Position numbers and translations under genes: made by a program
The notes under the pieces: generated by a model
Told to the model about the DNA's origin: nothing
The model's database searches: none
The model's input: only the letters and a program-made list of their open reading frames with translations
Assembly (NCBI RefSeq): GCF_902825155.1
Contig: NZ_CADEAG010000006.1
Location: forward strand, 62,001 to 126,000
Direction: 5' to 3'
DNA from: Bartonella taylorii 8TBB
GTDB lineage: Bacteria > Pseudomonadota > Alphaproteobacteria > Rhizobiales > Rhizobiaceae
Length of the DNA: 64,000 nucleotides
In this document: positions 51,299 through 60,031 of the stretch, one piece after another
Layout of the letters: each line of letters begins with the position of its first letter
How positions within the stretch are numbered: the first letter of the stretch is position 1

Positions 51299-52723
51299 CT
51301 ATTCTTTTTTATCAAGATGTGTCGGCTTATTTGATTGTGCAAGCCATTGTCCTATAACTTCATTAAAAACAGCTTCACCTTTTGGCCCTTTTGCAAAGGT
51401 CAATTCATTTATACGTCCGTTTTTATCAGTCAACACCAAACGCACCCAATCTAATTCTCGCATCAATTGTAGATTTCGGTCAAGAAATGGATGATTACCG
51501 CTCAATGCAACAAGAAAAAAATTATCTCCAATCTTCGCTGTAACAGTCCTTGCTAAAGCTTGTCCAATGGAGTGTTCACTTGCCTTAAAAACCAATGTTT
51601 GGACATTACTTATAACTTTCCCTGAAAATTTATCAGAAAGATTAAAAATAAGGTCCATAATATAGGCTGCAGGGAGAGACAGATCGGTATTACGACGTAA
51701 AATCAACCGTAATGATAACCCTTCATCTGGAATTTTTATATCACCTTGTATAACCAACTCTTCTGGAGCTCCCTTCACATGAGATTCCTTTATAAGCGTC
51801 CAACGAGCACTCCCCGTTGCTACTTTTTCTGCATCATAATCTGTACGCGCCTGATAAAAGATAGCCTCACCTACTTGTTCAGTTGACTGCAAATTTGTGG
51901 TAACAACTGTTGAGGTTTCTTTCTCATTTGAAGAATTTTCTGTTTGGTCTAAGCCTGTATCAACTTCACTCCCATCCTCTAACAAGCGTTGCGTTAACTT
52001 TCTATTAACTGAAAATGCTTTTGGTAACACATGAGAAACTTGAACATTCCCCTCCGACAACTGATCATTATTTGATACAAACATACGCCCACCAACGAAA
52101 CAAACACCAATGGTTAAAATGACCAGACCAGAAACAATAGCAGCACCTCTCGCTATACGCTTTCGCGCCGAAGACTGATTAGCACGTCGCACAGCTTGAG
52201 AAAAAATATGCGAAACAATATGCAGATTATCTATTTGCGAAGTAGAATCTAAAGGTAAAGATTTTAACGTATTCTTATCAAAGTGCTGAGAAGAAAAATG
52301 AGCATTCATATTGACAGGTTCAGCATCTGGCAATCCTGATACAGGCTCCTTAAAAACTTCTTTATCTTTTGAATTTGCAACTCTACCCCGTGTTCCTTCT
52401 ATCACCACCACTGAAAACTCATGATCGTGTGGAAGCACAGAGTTTTTTGTATGTTGATGACTTTCAGCTATGCCCGTAGATTTCCATCCAATAATTGAAG
52501 AAAGCAACTCCTTTTCAATCGTTAAATATTCTTCTTCAACAGTTGCAATAGCACTTTGCAAAGTTTGTCTTTGCTCATCTGCCATCGCTTGTGATATTGT
52601 TGCTGCGACAAACTGATGTTCTAGTGTTTCGATAGCTCGTTTATAAATTCTCTGACGCACTTGTGGTGTAACATTATTTTGCGCATCTATTGCCTTTTTT
52701 AAGATTCCAACGAAATCTACCAT
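51299..52723 (-). CDS. Rhizobiales-type membrane protein of unknown function near rpoH
   Basis: A 474-residue protein conserved in Rhizobiales, without a known function. From the ATG at 52723 it begins VDFVGILKKAIDAQNNVTPQ, which matches the start (ADFVAVIRKAVDG-type) of rhizobial relatives; the longer frame from a TTG at 52744 does not. Residues 1-75 form a helical region, then an acidic and polar linker, then a membrane helix at about residues 200-220 (GAAIVSGLVILTIGVCFVGG), then a periplasmic C-terminal part of about 250 residues with LSLRLILRRNTDLSLPAAYIM. It is preceded by purA on the same strand at 52965. The neighbourhood rpoH - this gene - purA is known from Rhizobiales. Confidence 0.8.
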   Translation of the reverse strand: MVDFVGILKKAIDAQNNVTPQVRQRIYKRAIETLEHQFVAATISQAMADEQRQTLQSAIATVEEEYLTIEKELLSSIIGWKSTGIAESHQHTKNSVLPHDHEFSVVVIEGTRGRVANSKDKEVFKEPVSGLPDAEPVNMNAHFSSQHFDKNTLKSLPLDSTSQIDNLHIVSHIFSQAVRRANQSSARKRIARGAAIVSGLVILTIGVCFVGGRMFVSNNDQLSEGNVQVSHVLPKAFSVNRKLTQRLLEDGSEVDTGLDQTENSSNEKETSTVVTTNLQSTEQVGEAIFYQARTDYDAEKVATGSARWTLIKESHVKGAPEELVIQGDIKIPDEGLSLRLILRRNTDLSLPAAYIMDLIFNLSDKFSGKVISNVQTLVFKASEHSIGQALARTVTAKIGDNFFLVALSGNHPFLDRNLQLMRELDWVRLVLTDKNGRINELTFAKGPKGEAVFNEVIGQWLAQSNKPTHLDKKE

Positions 52724-52964
52724 ATCCTTTATAATCTTTCTCAAACTGAGAAGAAAAATCCCAGCCGCAAGGACGAAAACGCCTTTATTTTAGTCTTCTA
52801 AATTGATTGTCATTTACATTGATGCAACTATCGTTGTAGTTTAAAGTGAATATGGAAAATAAACAATGCTCTTTTGTACCTTTCCCTCACTTGCTCTTAA
52901 GTCTCTATTTATACAAAAATATCAAGACAACATGAAAAACTCTACAAGAACCTAAAAATAATGA

Positions 52965-54254
52965 TTAATTTACAAAAGGATCAGTAATAAGGATAGTATC
53001 TTCACGTTCAGGGCTAGTGGATAATAAAGCCACCCGTGTATTGATCATTTCTTCAATATAGCGTATATATTTAACAGCCTGCACTGGTAAATCTTCCCAG
53101 CTCAACGCATGTGCTGTTGCTTCCTTCCAACCTTCTAATGTCTCATAAATAGGCTTCACACGGGCCTGAGCTCCCATGGAAGAAGGTAAATAATCAATTC
53201 TTTTACCATCGAGCTCATAACCAATACAGATTTTAATTTCATCTAAACCATCCAAAACATCAAGCTTTGTTAGTGCTATACCCTGAACACCACAAACCGT
53301 TACCATCTGACGTACTAAGACAGCATCAAACCAACCACATCGGCGTTTTCGACCTGTTACAACGCCAAATTCACGACCATGCACGCCAAGAAATTCGCCA
53401 ATATCATTTATCTGCTCTGTCGGAAATGGTCCTTCTCCAACACGTGTTGTATAAGCTTTTGCAATACCTAAAACATAATGAATTGAGCTAGGCCCCATAC
53501 CTGAACCAGTACATGCCTGCCCAGAAACTGTGTTAGATGACGTCACATAAGGATAAGTCCCAAAATCATTATCTAATAAAGCACCTTGTGCACCTTCAAA
53601 AAGAATGCGTTTTCCCATTCTATAACTTTCATCTAAAAGCCGCCACGTACAATCCATAAAGGGTAGAATTTCATCCGCTACTCGCATCAACTCCTCATAA
53701 AGTGCTTGAGAATCAATTTCTGCAGCACCCATTCCACGACGCAAAGCATTATGATGTCCTAAAAGCCGTTCGATCTTAGCCATCAGCGTATCAGCTTCCG
53801 CCAAATCCATTACTCGGATAGCACGACGTCCCACCTTATCTTCATAAGCCGGGCCAATCCCACGCTTTGTCGTACCAATTTTTAAACCAGATAAGCCGCT
53901 TTCCCGAGTTGCATCAAGATCACGATGCAAAGAAAGAATCAATGGGGCATTTTCAGCAATACGTAAGATTTCTGGTGTAATGTTTACACCCTGATCACGT
54001 AGCTTTTTTAATTCTGCTACAAAATGATGAGGATCCACAACAACACCATTACCGATAATTGATAACTTCCCACGAACTAAACCAGACGGTAGAAGCGATA
54101 ATTTATAACTAACCCCATCAACAACCAATGTATGACCTGCATTATGACCACCCTGATATCTTACTACGATATCTGCTCGCTCAGACAACCAATCTACAAT
54201 TTTACCTTTGCCTTCATCACCCCATTGTGTACCAACTACTACTACATTGGCCAT
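52965..54254 (-). CDS. purA: adenylosuccinate synthetase
   Basis: Joins IMP and aspartate with GTP to make adenylosuccinate on the way to AMP. The 429-residue protein has the GTP/catalytic loop [10 protein letters not shown] at residues 12-21, GGHNAGHT at 35-42, [13 protein letters not shown] with the catalytic region, and the C-terminal [17 protein letters not shown] and PFPTE segments. Length and motifs are all normal. It lies on the minus strand between serC and the membrane protein gene, with about 400 bases to serC. Confidence 0.97.
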   Translation of the reverse strand: MANVVVVGTQWGDEGKGKIVDWLSERADIVVRYQGGHNAGHTLVVDGVSYKLSLLPSGLVRGKLSIIGNGVVVDPHHFVAELKKLRDQGVNITPEILRIAENAPLILSLHRDLDATRESGLSGLKIGTTKRGIGPAYEDKVGRRAIRVMDLAEADTLMAKIERLLGHHNALRRGMGAAEIDSQALYEELMRVADEILPFMDCTWRLLDESYRMGKRILFEGAQGALLDNDFGTYPYVTSSNTVSGQACTGSGMGPSSIHYVLGIAKAYTTRVGEGPFPTEQINDIGEFLGVHGREFGVVTGRKRRCGWFDAVLVRQMVTVCGVQGIALTKLDVLDGLDEIKICIGYELDGKRIDYLPSSMGAQARVKPIYETLEGWKEATAHALSWEDLPVQAVKYIRYIEEMINTRVALLSTSPEREDTILITDPFVN

Positions 54255-54654
54255 AACTTTCTCCGTCGTGTTTTGTCAAATAAAACCAGTATTCAGAAAC
54301 AAATATTTCCTTATAACGAAACCTTAGAGCAAGTGCGACTCTTCATTTCAGCTTTTTCCCAATCTTCAGGGACTTAAATTTTCAGATCATGATAATAAAG
54401 GCAAACAAATAACCAAGAGATAAAGTATATCTTCATGCTCAATCAGTCATTTTTTCGGTAAAAAGTAGAAATATTTAGAGCTTTTCGTTGTTGCTCTTGC
54501 TAGCATCTAAAAAAAATCACTCATAGCCCCCCGTAATTCTTTACAATATGTAACATCAATTGAAGATTGTTTTCTGATACAAGACTACGAGAGATCATTA
54601 TATCTCTCGTAATTTTTTTGGGCAAAAACACGTTATAAAATCACCAACAGTACC
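54255..54654. other. 400-bp region between serC and purA, no gene, one plus-strand terminator
   Basis: Both neighbours are on the minus strand, so this is the promoter region of purA and the 3' flank of serC. A strong intrinsic terminator on the plus strand lies at 54586-54619 (separate entry), which serves neither neighbour. No open frame in the stretch is credible on either strand. In many rhizobial genomes serA lies near serC. It is not here. Confidence 0.55.
54586..54619 (+). terminator. plus-strand intrinsic terminator without an obvious gene
   Basis: A perfect 10-base stem, TACGAGAGAT (54586-54595) with ATCTCTCGTA (54602-54611), a 6-base loop CATTAT, and a run of seven T at 54613-54619 right after the stem. 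This is a textbook rho-independent terminator for plus-strand transcription. On the minus strand no T run follows the stem, so it is not a good terminator for serC. No plus-strand gene precedes it, which hints at a short transcript (see findings). Confidence 0.75.
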
Positions 54655-55818
54655 TTAAAGTCGGGCTTTTTCAACCTGAAATGCCCATTCAAGCCATTGT
54701 GTTAAAATTTCAAGATCTGAAGCCTCAATTGTTATACCTGTCCAAATCCGAATCCCTGGTGGAGCATCTCGATACGAACCAATATCATAAGCAGCCCCTT
54801 CCTCATCAAGACGATTCACTACCGCTTTTATAAAAGATACCCGCTTTTCAGTATCCAAAGCAGTAATCACTGGATCCACAATATCTAAACAAACAGATGT
54901 ACTAGAACGTACTTGGGGATCTTTTGCTAAATATTCTAACCACGGTGTTTTACGAACAAAGGCATCAAGTACAGCAAAGTTTTTCTCAACACGCGCCCTT
55001 AATGCCTGCAAACCACCCTGTGACTTTGCCCACTTCAATGCATCAATAAAATCTTCAACACACAGCAGAGAGGGTGTATTGATGGTTACCCCCTTAAAAA
55101 TACTTTCGTTCAATTTTTTATCTTTTGTCATACAGAAAATTTGCGGCATAGGCCAAGCCGGAACATAACTCTCTAGCCGTTCAACAGCACGAGGACTTAA
55201 AATCAGCATACCATGAGCAGCTTCTCCTCCTAAAACTTTTTGCCATGAAAAAGTAACAACATCTAATTTTGAAAAATCAAGATTTTGTGCAAAAGCTGCT
55301 GATGTTGCATCACAAATTGTCAATCCTGCTCGCTTCTCTGGAATAAAATCTGCATTAGGAATACATACACCAGAAGTCGTTCCATTCCATGTAAAAACAA
55401 CATCACGATCAAAGTCAATTTGTGTTAAGTCTGGTAGTTCACCGTAAGGAGCTTCAAAACAACGCACATCAGAAAGCTTTAATTGCTCAACAACATCTGC
55501 CATCCATCCCGATCCAAAACTTTCCCATGCAGCTATATCAACGCCACGCTCACCTAACAAAGACCATAGAGACATCTCAACAGCACCAGTATCTGAAGCA
55601 GGAACAATCCCTATACGATAGTCAGAAGGCACTTCAAGAACCTCACGAGTTAAATCAACAACTTCAGCAAGTTTTAGCTCTGCTGCTCTAGAGCGATGTG
55701 AACGGCCAACTAATGCATTTTTAAGCACCTCAGGAGTCCACCCAGGTCGCTTACTACAAGGACCTGAAGAAAAATTAGGATTATTTGGACGATAACTTGG
55801 TTTTTTAAACATTATCAT
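54655..55818 (-). CDS. serC: phosphoserine aminotransferase
   Basis: A PLP enzyme that transaminates 3-phosphohydroxypyruvate with glutamate in serine synthesis. The 387-residue protein is of the alphaproteobacterial type, opening [24 protein letters not shown]. The PLP-lysine lies in [16 protein letters not shown], and [17 protein letters not shown] and [10 protein letters not shown] are cofactor-site segments. The ATG at 55818 has GGGGAG 6 bases in front. serA and serB are not near, so the pathway is incomplete within the window. A small hairpin at 55874-55895 lies in its leader. Confidence 0.94.
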   Translation of the reverse strand: MIMFKKPSYRPNNPNFSSGPCSKRPGWTPEVLKNALVGRSHRSRAAELKLAEVVDLTREVLEVPSDYRIGIVPASDTGAVEMSLWSLLGERGVDIAAWESFGSGWMADVVEQLKLSDVRCFEAPYGELPDLTQIDFDRDVVFTWNGTTSGVCIPNADFIPEKRAGLTICDATSAAFAQNLDFSKLDVVTFSWQKVLGGEAAHGMLILSPRAVERLESYVPAWPMPQIFCMTKDKKLNESIFKGVTINTPSLLCVEDFIDALKWAKSQGGLQALRARVEKNFAVLDAFVRKTPWLEYLAKDPQVRSSTSVCLDIVDPVITALDTEKRVSFIKAVVNRLDEEGAAYDIGSYRDAPPGIRIWTGITIEASDLEILTQWLEWAFQVEKARL

Positions 55819-56193
55819 TATTTCTCCCCTTTGATATATGCTTGTATTTCTTTAAAGAAAAACGAATTAGTACAAAGACTGTGCCAATAGTCTTTTAGAC
55901 AAAAATCAAAAATGTTTTCTCTTTATTCCGTAAGCTAAAATACGCGGAAACCTTGCAAAACACCCCCTTAATCATGCTGCTAAATTGATTCTTTAAAAAA
56001 GATTTCCTCGCGTCATCACCACGATAAGACAGCATCCTGATGATCATACACTAACGTATCGTAATATACCTATCAAGTTTATTTTATGGAAAGAATAATT
56101 ACAATTACTTAGAATTAAGGAGATAAACTTATAAAAAATCAATTATTTTTCTTTTGATGACTGGACAGAGAAAATTTTAATGTTATAACCGCA
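55819..56193. other. about 375-bp region upstream of serC
   Basis: AT-rich DNA between serC and tRNA-Phe, which should carry the serC promoter. A hairpin with stem AAAGACT/AGTCTTT lies at 55874-55895. No gene and no other repeat is seen. Base composition becomes poorer in GC towards tRNA-Phe, where the accessory region begins. Confidence 0.45.
55874..55895 (-). promoter_or_regulatory. hairpin in the serC leader
   Basis: A perfect 7-base stem AAAGACT (55874-55880) and AGTCTTT (55889-55895) with an 8-base loop, about 56 bases in front of the serC start codon. It could be a regulatory leader structure of the kind known in front of serC in Rhizobiales, or a chance hairpin. I cannot match a named RNA motif by eye. 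Confidence 0.3.
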
Positions 56194-56219
56194 CACGTTT
56201 CACGTGTTTTGTGAAACGT

Positions 56220-56220
<1 letters not shown>
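56194..56220. repeat. perfect inverted repeat touching the 5' end of tRNA-Phe
   Basis: CACGTTTCAC (56194-56203) and GTGAAACGTG (56211-56220) are exact reverse complements of ten bases, with a 7-base loop. The last base of the right arm is G1 of tRNA-Phe. It may be a protein-binding site or a hairpin in the tRNA precursor. Confidence 0.8.
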
Positions 56221-56295
<75 letters not shown>

Positions 56296-56395
56296 CTTTT
56301 TGTTTTTAACGTATTGAAATATATAGATTTTTTTCTTTAAAGAGCTGTTTTTAGACTACCTTTTAGACCACCCTTTACGGTTTATACAACTTTAT

Positions 56396-56598
56396 CTAAT
56401 TTACTCCTATTTGTTCCTTATTTTTCTTTGGAGTGAATGTTAAGATCTCTTTCTTTCTCCACCTCACTACTCTCCCTAGCTTATATGGCTCCGGAAACAA
56501 CCCCTGAAGCACCCAATTGCGAATCGTTGTGTGGATACACTAAAAAGCTGTGCACATTCACGTGTCGTTACATATCTATCTCCATCATTAAATATCAT
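56396..56598 (-). pseudogene. AlpA/excisionase-like helix-turn-helix protein, one frameshift
   Basis: From the ATG at 56598 (AAAGG 7 bases upstream) the frame reads MIFNDGDRYVTTRECAQLFS and VST, a winged-helix DNA-binding start of the AlpA/excisionase (HTH_17) kind. It then loses one base near 56530, after which the next frame continues as TIRNWVLQGLFPEPYKLGR and VVRWRKKEILTF to a stop at 56396. The total of 203 bases is one short of 68 codons. Proteins of this type control excision or early genes of prophages and islands. Its place, about 100 bases behind tRNA-Phe, is that of an element's recombination module. The integrase itself is not recognisable. Confidence 0.75.
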
Positions 56599-56630
56599 AT
56601 CATTACCTTTCTCTTTTTTATATTAATTAA

Positions 56631-56771
56631 ATGGGCGGGGGTGCTGGGGGTGGTGGGTTAGAACTGTTGAGTACTTCATCATTGAATCTCACCCATAACG
56701 ATAAAGTGGTCACCAGTCTAAGCACAACCGGAAGCACATTAAAAGGACCGTTGAAAATCGATGTATTGTAA
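56631..56771 (+). CDS. short glycine-rich open frame, likely the end of a lost gene
   Basis: A 46-residue frame reading MGGGAGGGGLELLSTSSLNL and THNDKVVTSLSTTGSTLKGP, LKIDVL, then stop. The glycine-rich start followed by a serine/threonine-rich polar tail looks like the C-terminal end of a longer surface or phage structural protein and not a whole gene. There is no ribosome site in front of the ATG. I do not recognise the family. Confidence 0.35.
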   Translation: MGGGAGGGGLELLSTSSLNLTHNDKVVTSLSTTGSTLKGPLKIDVL

Positions 56772-57010
56772 TAATATAGCATATTTTGATTTAATAGTTT
56801 TTAAATTCTTTCTTTTTTAAATCAACTAAGAAAGAAAAATTATTACATTGCTTGATATTGGTCTAAATGCTTGTATCACGATGAGTGTTTTTTTTAATTT
56901 TCCTATTAACTTATTAAGAGATTTATTAGAACATACGATTACTTTGAAGTTCATATCACAAATTTTATTAAAAATATTGTAACTTTAAGTGTAGAAAAGT
57001 TTAATATCGG

Positions 57011-58255
57011 ATGGTTGATATGAATTTATTTTTTAAAAAGAGTCCATTAACTCTTTTTTGCTCTCTCTTTATTTCTAAAGTTGGTGATTATGCTTATGAA
57101 GTTGTTTTTGTTTTACTGGTCTTAGAATTAACAGATAACATCTTTTTTACAGGTCTTGTGTATTTTTTTCGATTTATCCCTTTTCTCTTTTTTGGCCCGA
57201 TAGGAGGTTGGTTAGCTGATAATTTTTCTTTGAAGAAAAATATGATCTTAAGTGAATTGGTGAGATTATTAGCCTCATTATTCGTTTTGATAACCACTAT
57301 AACAGGGACTGCGCATATTATTGTTCTTATTTTTGCCGCAATATGTACAACGATAGGAAGAAGTATTTTTCAACCAAGTTTTCAAGCTGCCATTCCCAGA
57401 ATGTTTTCAATAAAGGATCTTACAAAGGCAAATAGCATTGCACAAATTATAGAAGAAACTGCATCCGTAATTGGCCCTTTAGTTTGTTCCCTACTGCTTT
57501 TTTTAGCAAATAAATCGGCAGTCCTCATTTTTGATTTCTTTACCTATTTTATAGCTATTATATTGTTATGTAATCTAATGAATTTAAATTCAAGTAAGAA
57601 TAAACCATTCCATTTTATAAAAATTTATCGAGAAACAGCTTCCTATCTTAAATATATTTCTACAGAAAATAATAATTTATTTATTACGCTCGTTGGCTCA
57701 TCGTTTGCTATTCTCTTTACAGGAGCAATTTTAAGATTTTTAATTCCAGCTTTTGTGCTTTCTGTGGGTGGAGAGGAAAGCTTTGTGAGTTCACTTTTTT
57801 CTCTCATGGCTGTTGGAACTATTGTAGGTGGTTTGTTATATAGTAAAATTATATTAAATGTTACATCATTAAAGCTAATGGTATTTTGGCTTCTGTATGG
57901 GGTTATTATGTTTGTTATGCCTTTAGCTGCAATCCTTTATTTAAAACTAATTCTCATGTTAGCCTTTGTTTTAGGATTTATTGGTGCATTTGTGGATATT
58001 AGTTTAGTCTCAGCTATTCAATTATATTCTCGTCGTGAAGATTTTGGTAAGAGTTTTGGAACTTTTTCAACTTTAGCGAACTCTGCTGAAGCAGTATCTG
58101 GCTTTATTGCTGGACTCTTTGCACTCGTGGGATTAGTGAGCTCTTTTTTAGCTATGTCTGCATTCATTATTTCAACTGGAATGATTGGCGTTATAAAAAT
58201 TAAGAAAAATAAAGAGTTAACACCCCTTAAAACTACAGTAGATGACGATCATTGA
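57011..58255 (+). CDS. MFS transporter, EntS/DHA3-like exporter
   Basis: A 414-residue major facilitator protein with about 12 membrane helices, the only intact gene of the island. The start FKKSPLTLFCSLFISKVGDYAYEVVFVLLVLELTDN and the loop GPIGGWLADNFSLKKNMILSE, the MFS motif A, place it in the drug:proton antiporter group of the EntS/MefA (MFS_3) kind. Substrates of relatives are enterobactin, macrolides or unknown. ATG at 57011 or 57020 are both possible. The gene is richer in AT than the core genes, with frequent TTT, ATT and AAA codons, which fits transfer. It lies between mobile-element remnants and has no operon partner. Confidence 0.82.
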   Translation: MVDMNLFFKKSPLTLFCSLFISKVGDYAYEVVFVLLVLELTDNIFFTGLVYFFRFIPFLFFGPIGGWLADNFSLKKNMILSELVRLLASLFVLITTITGTAHIIVLIFAAICTTIGRSIFQPSFQAAIPRMFSIKDLTKANSIAQIIEETASVIGPLVCSLLLFLANKSAVLIFDFFTYFIAIILLCNLMNLNSSKNKPFHFIKIYRETASYLKYISTENNNLFITLVGSSFAILFTGAILRFLIPAFVLSVGGEESFVSSLFSLMAVGTIVGGLLYSKIILNVTSLKLMVFWLLYGVIMFVMPLAAILYLKLILMLAFVLGFIGAFVDISLVSAIQLYSRREDFGKSFGTFSTLANSAEAVSGFIAGLFALVGLVSSFLAMSAFIISTGMIGVIKIKKNKELTPLKTTVDDDH

Positions 58256-58640
58256 TATATTTGATCTGCATGCAGTTTCTTTTTTCTAAGATGGTTAGTT
58301 CATTATATTTGAAACAAAAGTATTTATATTCCTAACTGCTTTTTGATGATTTTACGTAGACTGCTGTTCATTTGCCAGATTTTACAACAGTTGCGTTGTC
58401 TCCAAAAGTAACGAAGTAATAGGAACTTTTGTCTATATCAGACAAAACTTTGATTTATAAAGATAAATTATCGTTTTGTAACTTGAATGAGACTCCCAAA
58501 TATCGTATGATTCTCTCATTTCGAACCTGCTTATGATAAATCAATCCAAACCATTCCCTTGCACATCACAAGCGGAGTTAATATGTGGGTAAAAAACTAT
58601 AAAGAAAGGAGTAGAAATACCTCTTATGAAACATCTTAAT
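58256..58640. other. about 385-bp region behind the MFS gene, without a gene
   Basis: AT-rich DNA with many stops. Its right part (58552-58648) is the second copy of the diverged repeat at 7745-7840. A short palindrome CTGCATGCAG followed by a T-rich run at about 58267-58285 could end the MFS transcript. No other feature is seen. Confidence 0.45.
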
Positions 58641-58648
58641 GCAAGAAC
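58552..58648 (+). repeat. diverged repeat, copy B (pairs with 7745-7840)
   Basis: The block aligns with 7745-7840 over about 95 bases at roughly 75-80 percent identity by eye, one small gap. It ends with ACCTCTTATG AAACATCTTAATGC, just in front of the decayed restriction-modification gene. It could be the old promoter and start of that gene or of its family. Confidence 0.5.
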
Positions 58649-58659
58649 TGTCGTAACAT

Positions 58660-59998
58660 TGGGGAGCGGAGTTTGGGCAGCGTGATGACAGTTTTAAAGC
58701 ATTTTTAACCTTGGATGACAAGAAAGGTCATGATGAAACCTCTTTGAAACATTCTCCTGTGGTATCGTAATCAGTCTTGATGCCTAAGCATATCATTCTA
58801 GCCGTAAGGTTCTAGCAAAAAATATGAATAATATGATTGCTTTTTATAATAGCGAAGTAAAACGTTTCAACGATACCTATCCACATGCTGATCGAAAAAC
58901 ACATGCAAGTACCGTAGATAATTTTGTCAATTCAGACGTAAAAAGGATAAGTTGGAGTTATAATGTTGAGCAAGAACTAATAAGAGGAACGGTTTTTGAA
59001 TTTGAAAAGGCATGCTTCACGCAAAGTTCGTATCGTCCTTTTGCACAACAATGGCTTTATTATAACCGTATCTTCAAGGACGGAGTTTATCAGATACCAT
59101 GTATATTCCCTATGGGACAAGCAGTAAAAAATAGAGTAATATAAATTACAGGTATAGGGGTGATAAAAGGCTTTTCTGTTTTTATGAGTAATGCTTTACT
59201 TAATCATGATGCGTTGGATAAAGGTCAATGCTTTCCACGTTATTTCTATGCAAATGCTGCTATTTCGAGACATAAAAATGAAAAACCGTCTCATTTGTTT
59301 GCAAGTTCTACAGAGGAAAGTAAAAGTGCTGGTTTACAACGTAGTAATGCACTCACTGATGAAAGGTTAGTACATTTTGAATCTGCTTATCCTGATGAAA
59401 CCATAACAAAAGAAGATATTTTCTATTATGTTTACGGTCTCTTACATTCAGAAGATTACCGTACTCGCTATGCTGATAATTTATGTAAAGAAACTCCCTC
59501 GCATCCCTTGTGTAAAGAATGCTGAGGATTTTTGGAAGTTTGTGACAGCAGGGCATGAATTGGGGAATTTGCACGTAAATTATGAAGATATAGAGCCTTA
59601 TCCTGTTACCTTTAAAAAAGGTGATCCAAAACTTACAGACATTCCTAACCCCGAGAAATTTTACTATGTTACAGAGATGAAATAGGCTGGGAATAGTAAG
59701 GAAAAGGATAAAACCACTGTTATTTACAACAGTAATATCACAATGACAGGCATCCTTCTTGAAGCTTATGGTTATATCGTTAACGGTAGACCTACTCTTG
59801 AATGGGTTATGGAACGTCAATGTGTAAAGACTGATAAAACAGAGTGAAATTGTTAATGATGCCAATTGCTATGCTGTTGAGACCCTTGGTAATCCGGCTT
59901 ATTCATTGGAATTGTTTCAAAGGGTTATTACGGTAAGTTTAGAAAAAATGAACCTTGTTAAGAACCTCCCAAAATTGGAATTAAGAGAAACTGAATAA
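58660..59998 (+). pseudogene. type ISP restriction-modification enzyme, decayed C-terminal part
   Basis: Coding-like stretches in changing frames match the C-terminal specificity part of the large single-chain type ISP restriction-modification enzymes (helicase, methylase and target domain in one protein). Seen in order: RDDSFKAFLTLDDKKGHDE; AYHSSRKVLAKNMNNMIAFY; SSYRPFAQQWLYYNRIFKDG and YQIPCIFPMG; GKGQCFPRYFYA-like (59210-59250); SEDYRTRYADNL; LPRIPCVKNAEDFWKFV; NYEDIEPYPV; GILLEAYGYIVNGRPTLEW; YAVETLGNPAYSLELFQRVI; LVKNLPKLEL. Damage includes a TAA at 58785, a TAA at 59142, a TAG at 59683 and frame changes near 58770, 59500 and 59850. The helicase and methylase parts are missing, so the gene is dead. 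Confidence 0.8.
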
Positions 59999-60006
59999 AC
60001 TTATGA

Positions 60007-60031
60007 AGCATGCTCACATTATGAGCATGCT
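60007..60031 (+). terminator. hairpin behind the restriction-modification pseudogene
   Basis: A perfect 10-base stem AGCATGCTCA (60007-60016) and TGAGCATGCT (60022-60031) with a 5-base loop CATTA, 8 bases behind the stop codon of the pseudogene. The following bases (AATCTTAC) are only weakly T-rich. It is most likely the old gene's terminator, which survives. Confidence 0.55.

Noticed and set aside
55819-56000. A named riboswitch or serC leader RNA.
   Set aside because: One small hairpin is present, but I cannot match a consensus by eye, so only the hairpin is listed.
59353-59865. Open frame of 170 codons on minus.
   Set aside because: It runs antisense to the restriction-modification pseudogene, whose plus-strand segments match a known family. 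The minus frame has no recognisable features.
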